From NCBI RefSeq assembly GCF_037975245.1, contig NC_092583.1, positions 14,485,264-14,549,263 of the forward strand: a stretch of 64,000 nt of DNA, given 5' to 3'. Source of the DNA: Apostichopus japonicus (Eukaryota; Echinodermata; Holothuroidea; Aspidochirotida; Stichopodidae). A program made the position numbers and the translations under genes. This document shows positions 19,140 to 30,070 of this stretch, piece by piece; positions within the stretch are counted from its first letter, which is position 1; each line of letters begins with the position of its first letter. Under the pieces are notes generated by a model that was given only the letters and a program-made list of their open reading frames with translations, was not told the origin of the DNA and ran no database searches.

Positions 19140-19375
19140 GGAATAAATATATACATAGATATGTATTTATATATACATATATGTATGTATATACGTATAT
19201 TTATATACATACGTATATATAATGTATGCACTAGAAAATATATATATATATATATAGATATATATATATATATTTATATATATGTGTATATAGATATACA
19301 TGTATATATATATATGTATATATATACGTATATATATATGTACGTGCTACGTATATATATATATGTACGTATACT
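19140..19375. repeat. TA-rich imperfect microsatellite
   Basis: TATA, TATG and TACG repeats run over about 230 bp downstream of UBE2F. A long Ile/Tyr translation through it has no coding meaning. Confidence 0.88.
19142..19147 (+). promoter_or_regulatory. Candidate poly(A) signal of UBE2F
   Basis: AATAAA lies about 184 bp after the UBE2F stop codon and just before a (TA)-rich tract. It is the first canonical hexamer on this strand after the stop that I noticed. Confidence 0.5.
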
Positions 19376-19447
19376 TCTCTACTGTATGAAAAACATTTGG
19401 TGACTCCCTTTGAGCATTACTAAGATCATGAAGAAATATATTTACAG

Positions 19448-19547
19448 CCTAAACTTGTCAGTTGTTAATGGCAATAAAAAGGATCAGCCTGGACAAGAGG
19501 CAGACCTTGGTGTTCCGGCTACCGATCACCGACTCAAGGCGGAAATA
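19448..19547 (+). CDS. Putative exon downstream of UBE2F, unrecognised
   Basis: A 100-bp open stretch is bounded by an acceptor-like TTTACAG and a donor-like GTAAGAA. Its open frame reads LNLSVVNGNKKDQPGQEADL and onward, polar and exon-like, but I recognise no family. A donor-like AG|GTGACC at 18955/18956 overlaps the UBE2F stop codon and would join this block in frame, giving an alternative UBE2F C terminus. It could equally belong to another gene or be chance. Confidence 0.25.
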
Positions 19548-21400
19548 GTAAGAAACTGACACTGCTAATCCATGGCAAATTTCTGGAGTTTTTTTAACTG
19601 GTTATTTACGTTCAAAAAAGTATTGTGTTTTGATAGCGATTTGTTGTTGCGCTCTGAAACTAAACCATTCAATTTGTTTCACTCTGATGGCAAAATCCTT
19701 GACCTTTAAAGGAAAGGTTTAAGATTTAAGCTGAAACATAATGTGTTAGTTTATTCCACAAAAGATGGCACCAGGAACCATTTCATAAAGTAAAACCGTT
19801 AGAAGAGTGCAATGAATTATGAAACATTGGTCATAATGTTAATATCTATGTGGGATACTGTACAATGTTTTCTTTATTTGCTGATATTGTTATTACCATG
19901 TTTACTAAGTGAAGCAAAGAGAACATTGCTTGACGGTAAAGAAATTCAGTGAAGACAGCCTCCTCAGATTATGTCACCATGGAAATGTGTGAACACAAAG
20001 CTTGTCACAACTATGAACTATGAAATGTATATTCCATAAACGTTAAAAGAAAGCAAACAGGATGTTGAAAGTTTCGCCAATTTTTGACCATTTTAGCCTA
20101 TCTAGCAATTGTTTTGTTAATTTACAGGCCTTTTCAATTGTTAATCTCATGTTTAAATGGAGAGGTATCCAGTACCTTGGTCCTAATGGTAATATCCATG
20201 ACAACATTCAGCTTTAATATTGAGTATGCTAAAACTAGCCTTAGTCCAGCCGTTTTGATTGATGAGCCTCACATGTTTAAATGGAAAGTTTCATAGGATG
20301 GAGCTCAAAAGTACACACAAAAAGTACAATAAACAAATATATGGACTTTACGGAGTCAAAGGTAGACAAATTTGTTCTTCAAGAAGTCTGATTAGTTTAA
20401 AGTCATCATCAGTATTTGGCCTCAAATTTTAGCTTGTTCAAGTTTGCCACAAAAAAAAAATGTATAAAAAATAATGCAATTTCAAAAGTACTTTCCAAGA
20501 TGTAAATTGAATAAATTAGCCATTTGATATTTTGAAATTGTAGCTGTAAGATGCTTCTGTAAATTTGAATGTGGGTGACAGTTATTAGGCTTTCTTGCAT
20601 GCTTGGCCACCAACCACGATTGACCTTACAGACATGAAGATGCAGATTGATCCAATTATTGGGAGCTTATGGACCATGATAACGCATGCAGATTATTCTG
20701 GAAGTAACATAGCCTCCATGGATAAAAAAATGCATGTGGAAAAGCTGTACAATTTTTCTCCCTTTGTTATCTACGATCTTGTATTTTGTTTAAAAACAAA
20801 TTGTCTGTTTCCATTTCATAAATTTGATCTGTATGTTACCTTTCCGTACTTACCACAATGGCTAGTGCACTTGCACACGTAATATTCAATCAGTAATTTT
20901 ACTATTTGCCCATGCTGATTCTTAGTAAACCTTTACCATCTTTGTGTAATTTCCAGATGGGTGCATTGTATTGGTTTCAGAAGGAAAATAATTTGTAACA
21001 TTTTTCTGGTCTCATGAGAGCCACTAATATAAGGCAAACACCTATTTGCAGTAGTTTTTTTCTTGTTATTGAGTATTTTGTACATAATTGAATACTTGAC
21101 TCAATTAGGAAACTTACTTTGAGTTTGAGGGTTACAGTAAACGTTTGACCATGGGTGACTATAACAATAGCGATCCAAATTCCATTACACGTTCTTTTAT
21201 CTTTCTAAGAATTTCTGGAATATAACAACTTATTAATGGAAATGGGATCAATGTGTTAGGTTTTGGGCAATTGGTTATTGTTTGAAAGTTGTTATTTGGC
21301 ATCTTTTCGCTGATAATCTGGCAAACAACAATGATGTGCATCTGGCGACCCGTGTATAGTTTCAGCAAGAAATTTATTACATTTACGACCAGAACAAGAA
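19548..21400. other. No gene recognised
   Basis: AT-rich sequence without convincing exons. Short open frames have no recognisable motifs. Confidence 0.5.
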
Positions 21401-21461
21401 GCCTATACGTTAACGATTTTTGGTTCCTTGCTAAAAGCAAAGGAACCTATGTATTCAGGTT

Positions 21462-21504
21462 GGCGTGTGTGTGTGTGCGTGCGTGCGTGTGTGTGTGTGT
21501 GTGA
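21462..21504. repeat. (GT)n microsatellite
   Basis: GT repeats interrupted by GC steps mark the left edge of the half-site-rich repeat block. Confidence 0.9.
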
Positions 21505-21539
21505 CGCTTTAGCTTGTATGCACGATAACTGAACAAGGG

Positions 21540-23900
21540 ATTGACTGATCATGATCAAACTTGGTGGGTGGGTGGCCCATAGTGAGTAGATGAACCCTAT
21601 TGTTTTTGGTGCCCACAAAGGTCACCAAAGGTCAGTTATGGTCCAAAAACCCAAAATACTAAAACTGCAATAACTCCCAGTGCCAATGTGCGACAAGGTT
21701 GATATTTTGGGACAAGTTGTGAACTGGTTAGGGGAACATTTTGAAACTGAACGGTCATGTGATCTGAGGTCACCAAAGGTCAATTAATGTTAAAAAACTA
21801 GTATTTTTGCGATAACTTGAGAACGAATTGTCCGTTAGGGTTGGGAGTTGCTTCAGTGTAATCCAATTGTCGACCCACATCTGGGTGACCCTTGACCTCA
21901 ATTTGACCTCTGGTGACCTTTTCATGTTTTGGGGATTTTTACAGTTTCGATGCTATTTTCAGATGTCAAAGGTACCTTCTGATCATAAATATCAATAGGT
22001 TGACCCCGTGTGACCTTTGTGTGCAAACTTATATGGGGTCAAAGTTTTCGGTCGGAGTTAGGATGGCTGTACAGACTTGTCGTGTTGATTTTTGGAATCA
22101 GCAGATCAAACTACATTTGAAACTAAGGTCAAAAGGTCAAAGGTCACATTAGAAAAAATGTGCTTAGTTTGGGAGAAAACGGGCGAAAAGAAAATGTTTG
22201 GTTTTGATGCTAGATTTGGATATCAAAGGTACCTTCCGATCAAAAATGTCAATGGGTTGACACCCGGGTGACCTTTGTGTGTAAAGTTATACAAGGTCAA
22301 AGTTAATTTTCAGACATTTAATGCAATAACTCCCAGTGCCAAGGTGTAACAAGGTTGATATTTTGGGACAAGTTGCAAATGGTATAGAGGAATATTTTCA
22401 AACTTAACGGTCATGTGATCCGAGGTCATCAAAGGTCAATTAATGTTAAAAAACTAGTATTTTGGGTGAGAAAATGGGCAAAGAATAAAATGTTTGAATT
22501 TTTACAGTTTTGATGCTATATTCACGTCTTACCAATCCAAAATGTCAATAGGTTTACCCCAGGTCACCTTTGTGTGTGAAGTTATATGAGGTCAAAGTAA
22601 ATTTTCAGACATTTAGTGCAATAATTCCCAGTTCCAAGGTGTGACATGGTTGATATTTTGGGACAAGTTGCAAATGGTATAGGGGAATATTTTCAAACCT
22701 AACGGTCATGTGATCCGAGGTCACGAAAGGTCAATTAATGATAAAAAACTAGTATTTTTGCGATAACTTGAGAACGAATTTTCCGTCAGGGTTGGGAGGT
22801 GCTTCAATTTAATCCAATTGTCGACCCGCATCTGGGTGACCTTGACCTCAATTTGACCTCTGGCGACCTTTTCATGTTTGAGGGATTTTTACAGTTTCGA
22901 TGCTATTTTGAGATGTCAAAGGTACCTTCTGATCATAAATATTGATAGGTTGACCCCCGTGTGACCTTCGTGTGTGGAGTTATACGAGGTCAAAGTTAAT
23001 TTTCAGACATTTAATGCAATAACTCCCAGTGCCAAGGTGTGACACGGTTGATATTTTGGGACAAGTTGCAAATGGTATAGGGGAATATTTTCAAACTTAA
23101 TGGTCATGTGATCCGAGGTCACCAAAGGTCAATTAATGATAAAAAACTAGTATTTTTGTGATAACTTGAGAACAAACTGTCCGTTAAGGTTGGGAGTTGC
23201 TTCAGTGTAATCCACTTGTCGACCCGCATCTGGGTGACCCTTGACCTCAATTTGACCTCTGGTGACCTTTTCGTGCTTTGGGGATTTTTACAATTTCGAT
23301 GCTATTTTCAGATGTCAAAGGTACCTTCTGATCATAAGTCAGTAGGTTGACCCCTGTGTGACCTTCGTGTGCGAAGTTATACGAGGTCAAAGTTAAAAAA
23401 TATTAATGAGGTCACGGGTCAAACGTGAAAAACTCCCAAGTTGCAATAACTTGGCTATTGTTTATTGGAATTTCGTCAAACTTGGTATGATGATATTGGT
23501 AGATAGTCTCCACACACTAATGTGTGTTGCAATTGATATCATGCATGTTTATAAGGGGGGGGGGGGGCTAGCATTATTTCGTTATGAAAAGTTTGTATGC
23601 ACAATAACTCAACAAGGGAATGACCAATCATTACCATACTTGGTGAGTGGGTGGCCCATAGTAAGTAGATTAACCCTGTTGATTTTGGTGCTCATATCAT
23701 GAATATTAATGAGGTCATGGGGTCAAACGTGAAATACTCCAAATTGCAATTACTTGGCTACTACTGTATTACTAGTCGGAATTTCGTCAAACTTGGTATG
23801 ATAATAATGGTAGATAGTCTTCACACACTGATGTGTGTTGCAATCGATATCAGGGCTTAGCATTACTTTGGCAACAAAAGTTTGTGAGCATAAATTAATA
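21540..23900. repeat. Complex tandem block rich in AGGTCA/TGACCT
   Basis: Units of about 300-650 bp repeat in direct orientation. Landmarks are AACTCCCAGTGCCAA (21674, 22328, 23021; a variant at 22627), AAAAACTAGTATTTTTGCG (21795, 22745, and a variant near 23143) and CGACCCGCATCTGGGTGACC (variants at 21872, 22823, 23220). GGTGGCCCAT-type segments at about 21563 and 23649 mark outer units, and a smaller duplication lies at 23415-23550 versus 23710-23860. Nearly every unit carries several AGGTCA-like hexamers, including a perfect DR1 at 22134-22146. No coding potential is visible. Confidence 0.85.
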
Positions 23901-23915
23901 CTGTTGTTGTATTAG

Positions 23916-24090
23916 GGCTTTGTAAGAAATTTCCCTATGAATGGAACTAATGAACAGCAGCAAGGAACCATGAAATGTTTTCATTCTGGTTTCCTTCCTG
24001 CGGACAGACTGTTTCGTAAAGAATTACTATGGAAGTTGTCCGGCGTGAATATGAATTTGATGATGTTAGATGGAATTCCACCTTTTGAAG
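23916..24090 (+). CDS. Putative exon, unrecognised
   Basis: A 175-bp stretch lies between an acceptor-like TTGTATTAG and a donor-like GTAGGC. It is open in the frame GFVRNFPMNG through KELLWKLSG to DGIPPFEG (59 residues, the last codon split by the intron). Its composition is less AT-rich than its surroundings. The phase is compatible with the putative exon at 19448-19547. I recognise no domain. It could be an exon of a plus-strand gene downstream of UBE2F, or chance. Confidence 0.3.
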
Positions 24091-24139
24091 GTAGGCTCAG
24101 ACTGGGCTCTGTGACTTTAGGCCGGCTGAAATATAGGCC

Positions 24140-24275
24140 TAGCCTAAACCAAGTTAGAGTTTAAGCCTAACGTTTGGCCTAGCGAAGTGTGCCTAACGTT
24201 AGGCTTTGCAATTGATAACAAAGCATGCTGGGTTTGGCTACTGTAGCTTAGGCCTAACGTTAGACCGTGCGAACA
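24140..24275. repeat. Palindromic GCCTAACGTTAGGC cluster
   Basis: GGCCTA and CCTAACGTT motifs recur several times, including a perfect 14-bp palindrome near 24190. No function is evident. Confidence 0.5.
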
Positions 24276-24364
24276 TATTCATAATTTAGTCCCAGGTTGA
24301 CTTCAGCTGCTTTATTCATGTTGTAATAATGATGACATAATTTATCCATTGTACCGCCAATTTT

Positions 24365-26108
24365 CACCAAAGTGACTATTCTGATTAAAACTAGTCGTAA
24401 CAATAATTTCCGATTACGCATGCGCAGTTGCTATTTTAACATCCAAGAGTACTATTTTTACGGTCATACTAATTAGCGTCAACAGGCCGATTTCACGACA
24501 ACTCAAGACAACAAGTGTAAAATACCATCAAATACAATGGTTGTAATCAAAGTGTATCTGGAAACACGTTTAAAACTGACTGAAAGTATCGTGCATACAT
24601 ATTTTTTACAGGAAAAAATGTGTTTTTCGTAAAAATAGTCAACTTTCTCCATCCGTAGAATTGGACGACGTGATGCTTTTGCGCCTGCGCAAAGACTTTG
24701 GACCGCACCATTATGATATGGGTTGGTTTATGTTAGGGTTTGCGAACTACCTTTGTGTACAGTGTTGGTAAGGTGCAGAGCCGTATATTTAGAATATACA
24801 GCTCTGGTAAGGCGGGTTGACGTAGTAAGAAAGCACCAAAGTAGTATGATGAATGAACGCCACATCAAGTCATTGAATGTTTTTAAAATAATGAATATTT
24901 CTTATTGTTTTTCCCTTGTAATTTACATATGTTTTTATTAATTTTTACAGAGTCTTGCTAACTATTTATTTTGTCTGGTTTTATTATTCTATCCCTGTAT
25001 TTTATCCTGTATTTTATAAGTCTTTGCTTATTTTACTTTTGACGTCTTGTGAAGACATTGACACGGGTGTTTGAGCATCACTCTCGACTTAAAAATTACA
25101 CTTATCTGTAGTGTAATGGTGGGGTCCAATGTCATTGCGCAAGCGCACTAGCATCACGTCGTCCAATGCTACGGACGGAGAAACTTGACGATTTTTACGA
25201 AAAAAACATTTTTTTCCCGTGAAAAATATGTATGCACGCTGGTTGCAGTCAGTTTTAAACGTGTTTCAAGATTTACTCTGATTACATCCATTGTATTTGA
25301 TGGTATTTTAAACTTGTTGTCTTGAGTTGTCGTGAAATCGGCCTTTTGGCGCTAATTAGTATGACCCCTATTTTTACGACTAGGAGTAACAATAATTTCC
25401 GGTTAGGGTAAGGAATAGGGTTTAGGGTTAGGATTAACCCTACTACATGCGAAGTTGCTTTATTTACTTTACTGCGCATGAATTCGCCGATGTCGTAAGT
25501 AGGGCTGTAATGGTTAAACGGTTAACCGATCGACCGGCTGGATAAACGTCCGCCGTACATCGTATAAGTTTAACCGTATTTGTAATGCCAATTACACAGT
25601 CGCTACGGCGCGTCTTCCATCACTTTGTTCCCGAAATAAACCGCAACATTTACTTCGTCAAAACTAAGCAAATACAACCTAATTCTTGACATTCACCTTA
25701 CGAAAACAACGATACTTGCAGCGCTATTTTGAGAATGTACTTCCTCATCAAAAATGGTGGCGCTCTTTCGGAATTATAATCTGAGCTATAGAACTCTGAT
25801 TTTTGGCTCTTATTTTGAGGCAACAACACGGGTTACGTTCAAACGTTAACTGTTGGTTAATAGAAACGGTTAACCTGTTAGTATGTATGTATGTATGTAT
25901 GTATGTATATGTGATCTTCCCGCAAGCAGGAACTCGCGAAAGAAGCCATGGAGGCTTGGTGGTTGGAGGTTAGTGCTTGGAGGTTAGAGGCTGGAGGTTA
26001 GAGGTTAGAGGTTGGAGGTTAGAGGCTTGGAGGTTAGTGAATTAACCGGAATGACACAGCCCTAGTCGTAAGAATAGTTCATAAATAATTGTTACGACCA
26101 GTCGTAAG
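24365..26108. mobile_element. Long-inverted-repeat element with a nested hAT insertion
   Basis: The left arm (about 24383-24710) and an inner right arm (about 25120-25400) are diverged inverted copies of each other, for example CACGTCGTCCAA at 25156 against TTGGACGACGTG at 24661. Outer ends carry GTGACTATTCT (left) and its approximate complement (right, about 26098). The right part is interrupted by the hAT element at 25500-26064. No transposase was seen. This looks like a fold-back type non-autonomous DNA element. Confidence 0.65.
25500..26064. mobile_element. hAT-type non-autonomous element, TAGGGCTGT ends
   Basis: Inverted ends TAGGGCTGT and ACAGCCCTA are flanked by an exact 8-bp duplication, GTCGTAAG, at 25492-25499 and 26065-26072. 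The 565-bp body holds a GGTTAAACGGTTAACCG segment near the left, a (GTAT)n tract at 25880-25907 and a GGAGGTTAGAGG minisatellite at about 25965-26035. No open reading frame of note. Its position inside another element makes it the younger insertion. Confidence 0.85.
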
Positions 26109-27220
26109 AATAGCCACGGCCAATTTTCACTCGTTGAGGTAGGCTAGCGCAGATTCCTTACCGTGATAATCCGAGCAGGAAAATCCACACATAATTAAAT
26201 AGCCTCGGGAGAAAGTTTCGTCACTGTTTCACAATAATTATATTCTTTATAATATACGGTCCCATGAACAATTGGATGATTTACAGATGTTAGATTAACA
26301 TCACGTTATATGCCTTGGCTAGATGAGTCGGTGGCCAATAACAGACTGACTTTTAAATTATACTCCAGAGTAAAATGCACATAAATCACAAATAGGTGCA
26401 CACAAATGTGCATGACCTGAATGGTCTAAATGATCAGTAGCAACTACATAAATTAAGAAATAGACAAAGTAACAGGGATAGATCAGATATAAATGCATTA
26501 CGTGTGAGTGCGTATCTTTGTACCCAAACAAATTATACGCTATGCATGCTATTCTAATGACAATAACAACCTCTTTCTAATTGGCAGTTCAAACCGCTAA
26601 CAAAGTTTTCTGTTGCCGTTTAACACCAAAAAAGACTTGTCTCACATAATGGGTGTAGCTGATTAGTAGAACTCACAAAATGCCTTGTAGGGAAAACATG
26701 CACAATGCTTTCAGGATTCCTGTGACACACTGTTTTGACACTGTTATTGATGTGATGTTTTACAGAATTGTTTCAAATTGGGTAAAGACGAATGTTTCTG
26801 GTGCATAACTGTTCATATATATGCACTCAGGAAGACTTTTCATGCTGGATATTAGAGGAATGTCACACAAGATATGTATTGTAAACAATTTGTCAGTAAC
26901 ATAATTGTTTGATATATCGATGCAATGCATGGTTAATGATGTCTAAACAATGCAGGCAGAAATGAGAAGAAAGGCTTGTTACAAACCCATTATACATATG
27001 AGTGGTATTGAGAGGCCAGAAATGAGCACAAATTAAACAAATACTTCATTAAACCATGTCTCTTTTATAATAAAAAAAACCTCACCTTATGTTCCTCCCT
27101 TGCACCCACCCACCCAGCCAGCCAGCTACCCCAATACCTTCCCAGCTACCCCACCACCTTCCTAGACTCAAATTCCTGGTAACTACTCTAGATACGAAAT
27201 CATATATCTTAATCATTAAT

Positions 27221-28572
27221 AGCGTTGTTCTGGATCCTGGTAGTCAAGTGAATCCCGGTATCCCGATTCCGGTATTGACTAGTCCCGATCACAGTGCAAT
27301 TTGTAACTACTACCGGTATAGGGAAACACAACCGGTTATTACTTTCGTTTCGGTATCATTCCTGGGAATTCCAGAATAATAATATCTACGTGTTACTATT
27401 TGAAATAAAGAAAAGAAAACTCATTTATTTCTGGTTTCTGTGTTCTTAGTTTGAATAATATCTGATCAAGTTACGTACTGGCCTAGACCTTTGTATTAGC
27501 GAATCAACTTTTCATGTAGTAATTTGGAACTAGGCACCAAATATCAAATGTTACTTGGGCTCGGCATGTTACGGGACCTCAAAGTTATTCTGAAATTTTC
27601 GTTATTTTCATTCTTTATTCTTCCTTCAAATGTAGATTGTGAAGGTTCCCATGTTCAAAATCTTACCCTTGTGCATTTCACCTCATTTTGTTATAATAAT
27701 TATAACAATTTAATAAATTTTGAGCCAAAACCGCAGCGGGTATATCCAGTTTAAATCCATCTTCACACGGGACTGAATATTAGTATAGCCTAGGGTTTGG
27801 TACTGGTACTGGTACACACACTGCATTGCGGTACTTGAGATTTGATGCTGTAATGAAATGGATTTGTTTATTAATGCGGGGGGTTCCACGATGCCATTTA
27901 TAGTTATCTTTCGCTACTTTTTAATTTTTAAGAACTTTTGTATGAAAGATGATATTGTACGTATTGAAAGTATATTTTCTGGAATAAACAGCCGATTAAT
28001 GACATAAATAAATCTGTACTATTCTTATGTATATAGTTTATAATCCCGTATTTACGTAACCCCTACAGTATGTTACAATCTTATTGTCTGAAGTTCCAAA
28101 CACCTGGCGACTTGTTGTTAGGTAATAACTTTCATTGTGAACTTTTGAACTTGAAGGGGTTGCCCTATTCCAATATCATGGAATAGTGGGGAACTCCCAA
28201 TTTCTTTTTGTGTACAGATTACAAGTTTAATCCACGTGAGAACGTGTTAATCTAATATCGTACGTCAAGTTTAAATGAAGGATGGTGTGGGTTTGCTTTT
28301 TTCCAAGGTTTGTGCTTTTCTTTTTGGAAGTGTATGTTAAAAAAACAAAGGCCCTAATATAGCGTGATATATATATATATTTTTTAATACCGTGCGTGTA
28401 AGAGTATGTACATAGCCTAGGCTATGCCTATTGAATGTATGACATTCACAGTCTCGTAACTAAGTGCTTATAACCATAGATGAAAGTTGAGGAAAATCCC
28501 GGTTGTAGTTACGATACCGGGATTCATGTTGCAACACTACCGGTTGTGTGAAATCCGACTACCGCACAATGC
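27221..28572. mobile_element. Insertion present only in copy A, hAT-like ends
   Basis: About 1.35 kb is flanked by direct repeats of TAATCATTAATA (27210-27221 and 28573-28584). Copy B has a single TAATCATTAATA at the corresponding empty site (about 41396-41409). The ends share an imperfect inverted repeat, and GAATCCCGGTATC near the left is matched in inverse near the right. The interior is AT-rich with a (TA) tract near 28368 and no recognised transposase. The exact duplication length is ambiguous because the target is itself near-repetitive. Confidence 0.75.
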
Positions 28573-28678
28573 TAATCATTAATAATCTATTGAACATAAG
28601 TTTTACCATAGCTACATTTGGAACATTATTAATTAACCAAAAAAGAATAAATTGTTCCTGAAGGATCCCAGCAACTTT

Positions 28679-30070
28679 TTACTTGGTGCAAACTGCGCAT
28701 GTCAGCTCGTATCCGTTAACGTAAGGACCACATGGCAATCCTCCACCAGTCCCTGAGCAAATTCCCTCAACAGGGTGCATGGCAGCATACTCGGTGCTGG
28801 CTGCAGCCGTACCAGGGCGATAAGTAGGATGCCCATCAAGGCATACATACTGTGTACGTTGATGGTTATTGCTTCTTTCAGCCATTAGGAACCCATAGTA
28901 TTCTCTAGTCCAACCACTGGGACAAGACGGACGAGCTGGGACCATCAGTACAGTGGACCGGCCGATGGACTCACAGACGGCACACGGAATGTCATGCGCA
29001 ACAACATACTGTATTGGCGGGAAATCAAATCTGTATTCTACACCATATAGTCTGCTGGTTCTGTCTTGGACACCACTCTGAGGTCTGTCATAAACTGGAC
29101 TCTCTGGAAGGCAAAGGTAATTGGCACCCCCTCCTGTAGCAGTACGATCTGGTCCTGCAGCTAAACCACTATACACCTGGTCAGCTGAGGACGGGCACAC
29201 GTCCCTCCCCCAACGGATGTAGACGCCACCTGATGAACCTGAGGAAAGATGAAGGCCGGCTTGATTAGAAATGGTTGCTATAAAGTGACACTGACTCTGC
29301 TCAGAGAATTGCAATGGCTTAAAGTCAATTAATTCTCTCAGTGAGTTGTCAAGTTCCATACCGTACACCATGGTATTTGAAATCCCTGCTACACTTCCAT
29401 AAGCTGAAGGTACAGGAAGGGTAATTTTCAAATTTATTTTAGTTTTAAAGCACATCAGTCACCCATCTATTTCTGTGTGGAGTTTTGATGTCCCCAACCC
29501 TGCTTCCACCTCCTACCTTCACGAAGCTTGCTGACTTGGCAGATTTTAGAAGAATATCGTAGCATTTCGATTTAGTTCTTTTTAGTTTGTGCTGTTAATC
29601 ATGCATATTCACGAATATGGTATATAATAAAAGGATAATTAAATTTCATGATCTTTCTATGTAGGGTTAAATGATGACACTTATAAATCTCATGCTCATA
29701 TATGTGAAGTGAATAGCCCATTACTTTCAGATGTTTTGACTTGATCAATCATCTGTGCTTTACTCCGTGCAGTCTGTACGGGATTGCTAGAGTTCTGCTG
29801 ATCGTTGGTGAATCGAGAATGGAAGAGATCGTAGAGATAGTCTAATTGTACTTGCTGATCATGAATAACCTCTGCTAAATCCACAGCATCAGTCGGACTG
29901 CTCTCTGCTCCCTCATTATTTGAGGTACCATTCTCTGCATCCGGTAGTCCAATCATCTCATTGTCGTCTATCTCAGACTGCGCTGGCATTTCCTGGGACC
30001 CTTCCATCGGTATCCCAGAACCTGTAGCCAGCACCGTCAATAAAAGTAGCTTTGTAAATGTTGCTTCCAT
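28679..30070 (-). CDS. Secreted short-chain-collagen-C4-like protein, paralogue A (two exons)
   Basis: Exons are 30070-29725 and 29238-28679, phase 1, canonical splice sites, 301 aa. Exon 1 starts at an ATG just after an acceptor-like TCCAG, so a 5' UTR intron is likely. It encodes a signal peptide (MEATFTKLLLLTVLATGSG), then an acidic low-complexity linker with N-glycosylation sites (NGT, NSS) and a short leucine-rich segment (DQQVQLDYLYDLF). Exon 2 encodes the C4-type domain: GGVYIRWGR, GGGANYLCLP, PCAVC, CPSGWTREYYGF, YVCLDGHP, ICSG...LPCGPY and terminal TCAVC, ten cysteines in all. There is no Gly-X-Y collagen repeat. A candidate 18-nt micro-exon at 29517-29534 would add ISKLREG in frame. 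Compared with copy B it has about fifteen amino-acid differences in exon 2. Probably an extracellular matrix or mucus-type secreted protein; function is not established from sequence. Confidence 0.82.
29517..29534 (-). CDS. Candidate 18-nt micro-exon of paralogue A
   Basis: Eighteen bases lie between an AG and a GTAGG donor inside the paralogue A intron. Inclusion keeps phase 1 on both sides and adds six residues that extend the linker as ISKLREG. The same bases are conserved at 42335-42352 in copy B. Both copies are recent duplicates, so conservation is weak support. Confidence 0.25.

Noticed and set aside
25400-25440. Interstitial telomere sequence (TTAGGG-like words)
   Set aside because: Only about three imperfect words within a transposon; too short to call.
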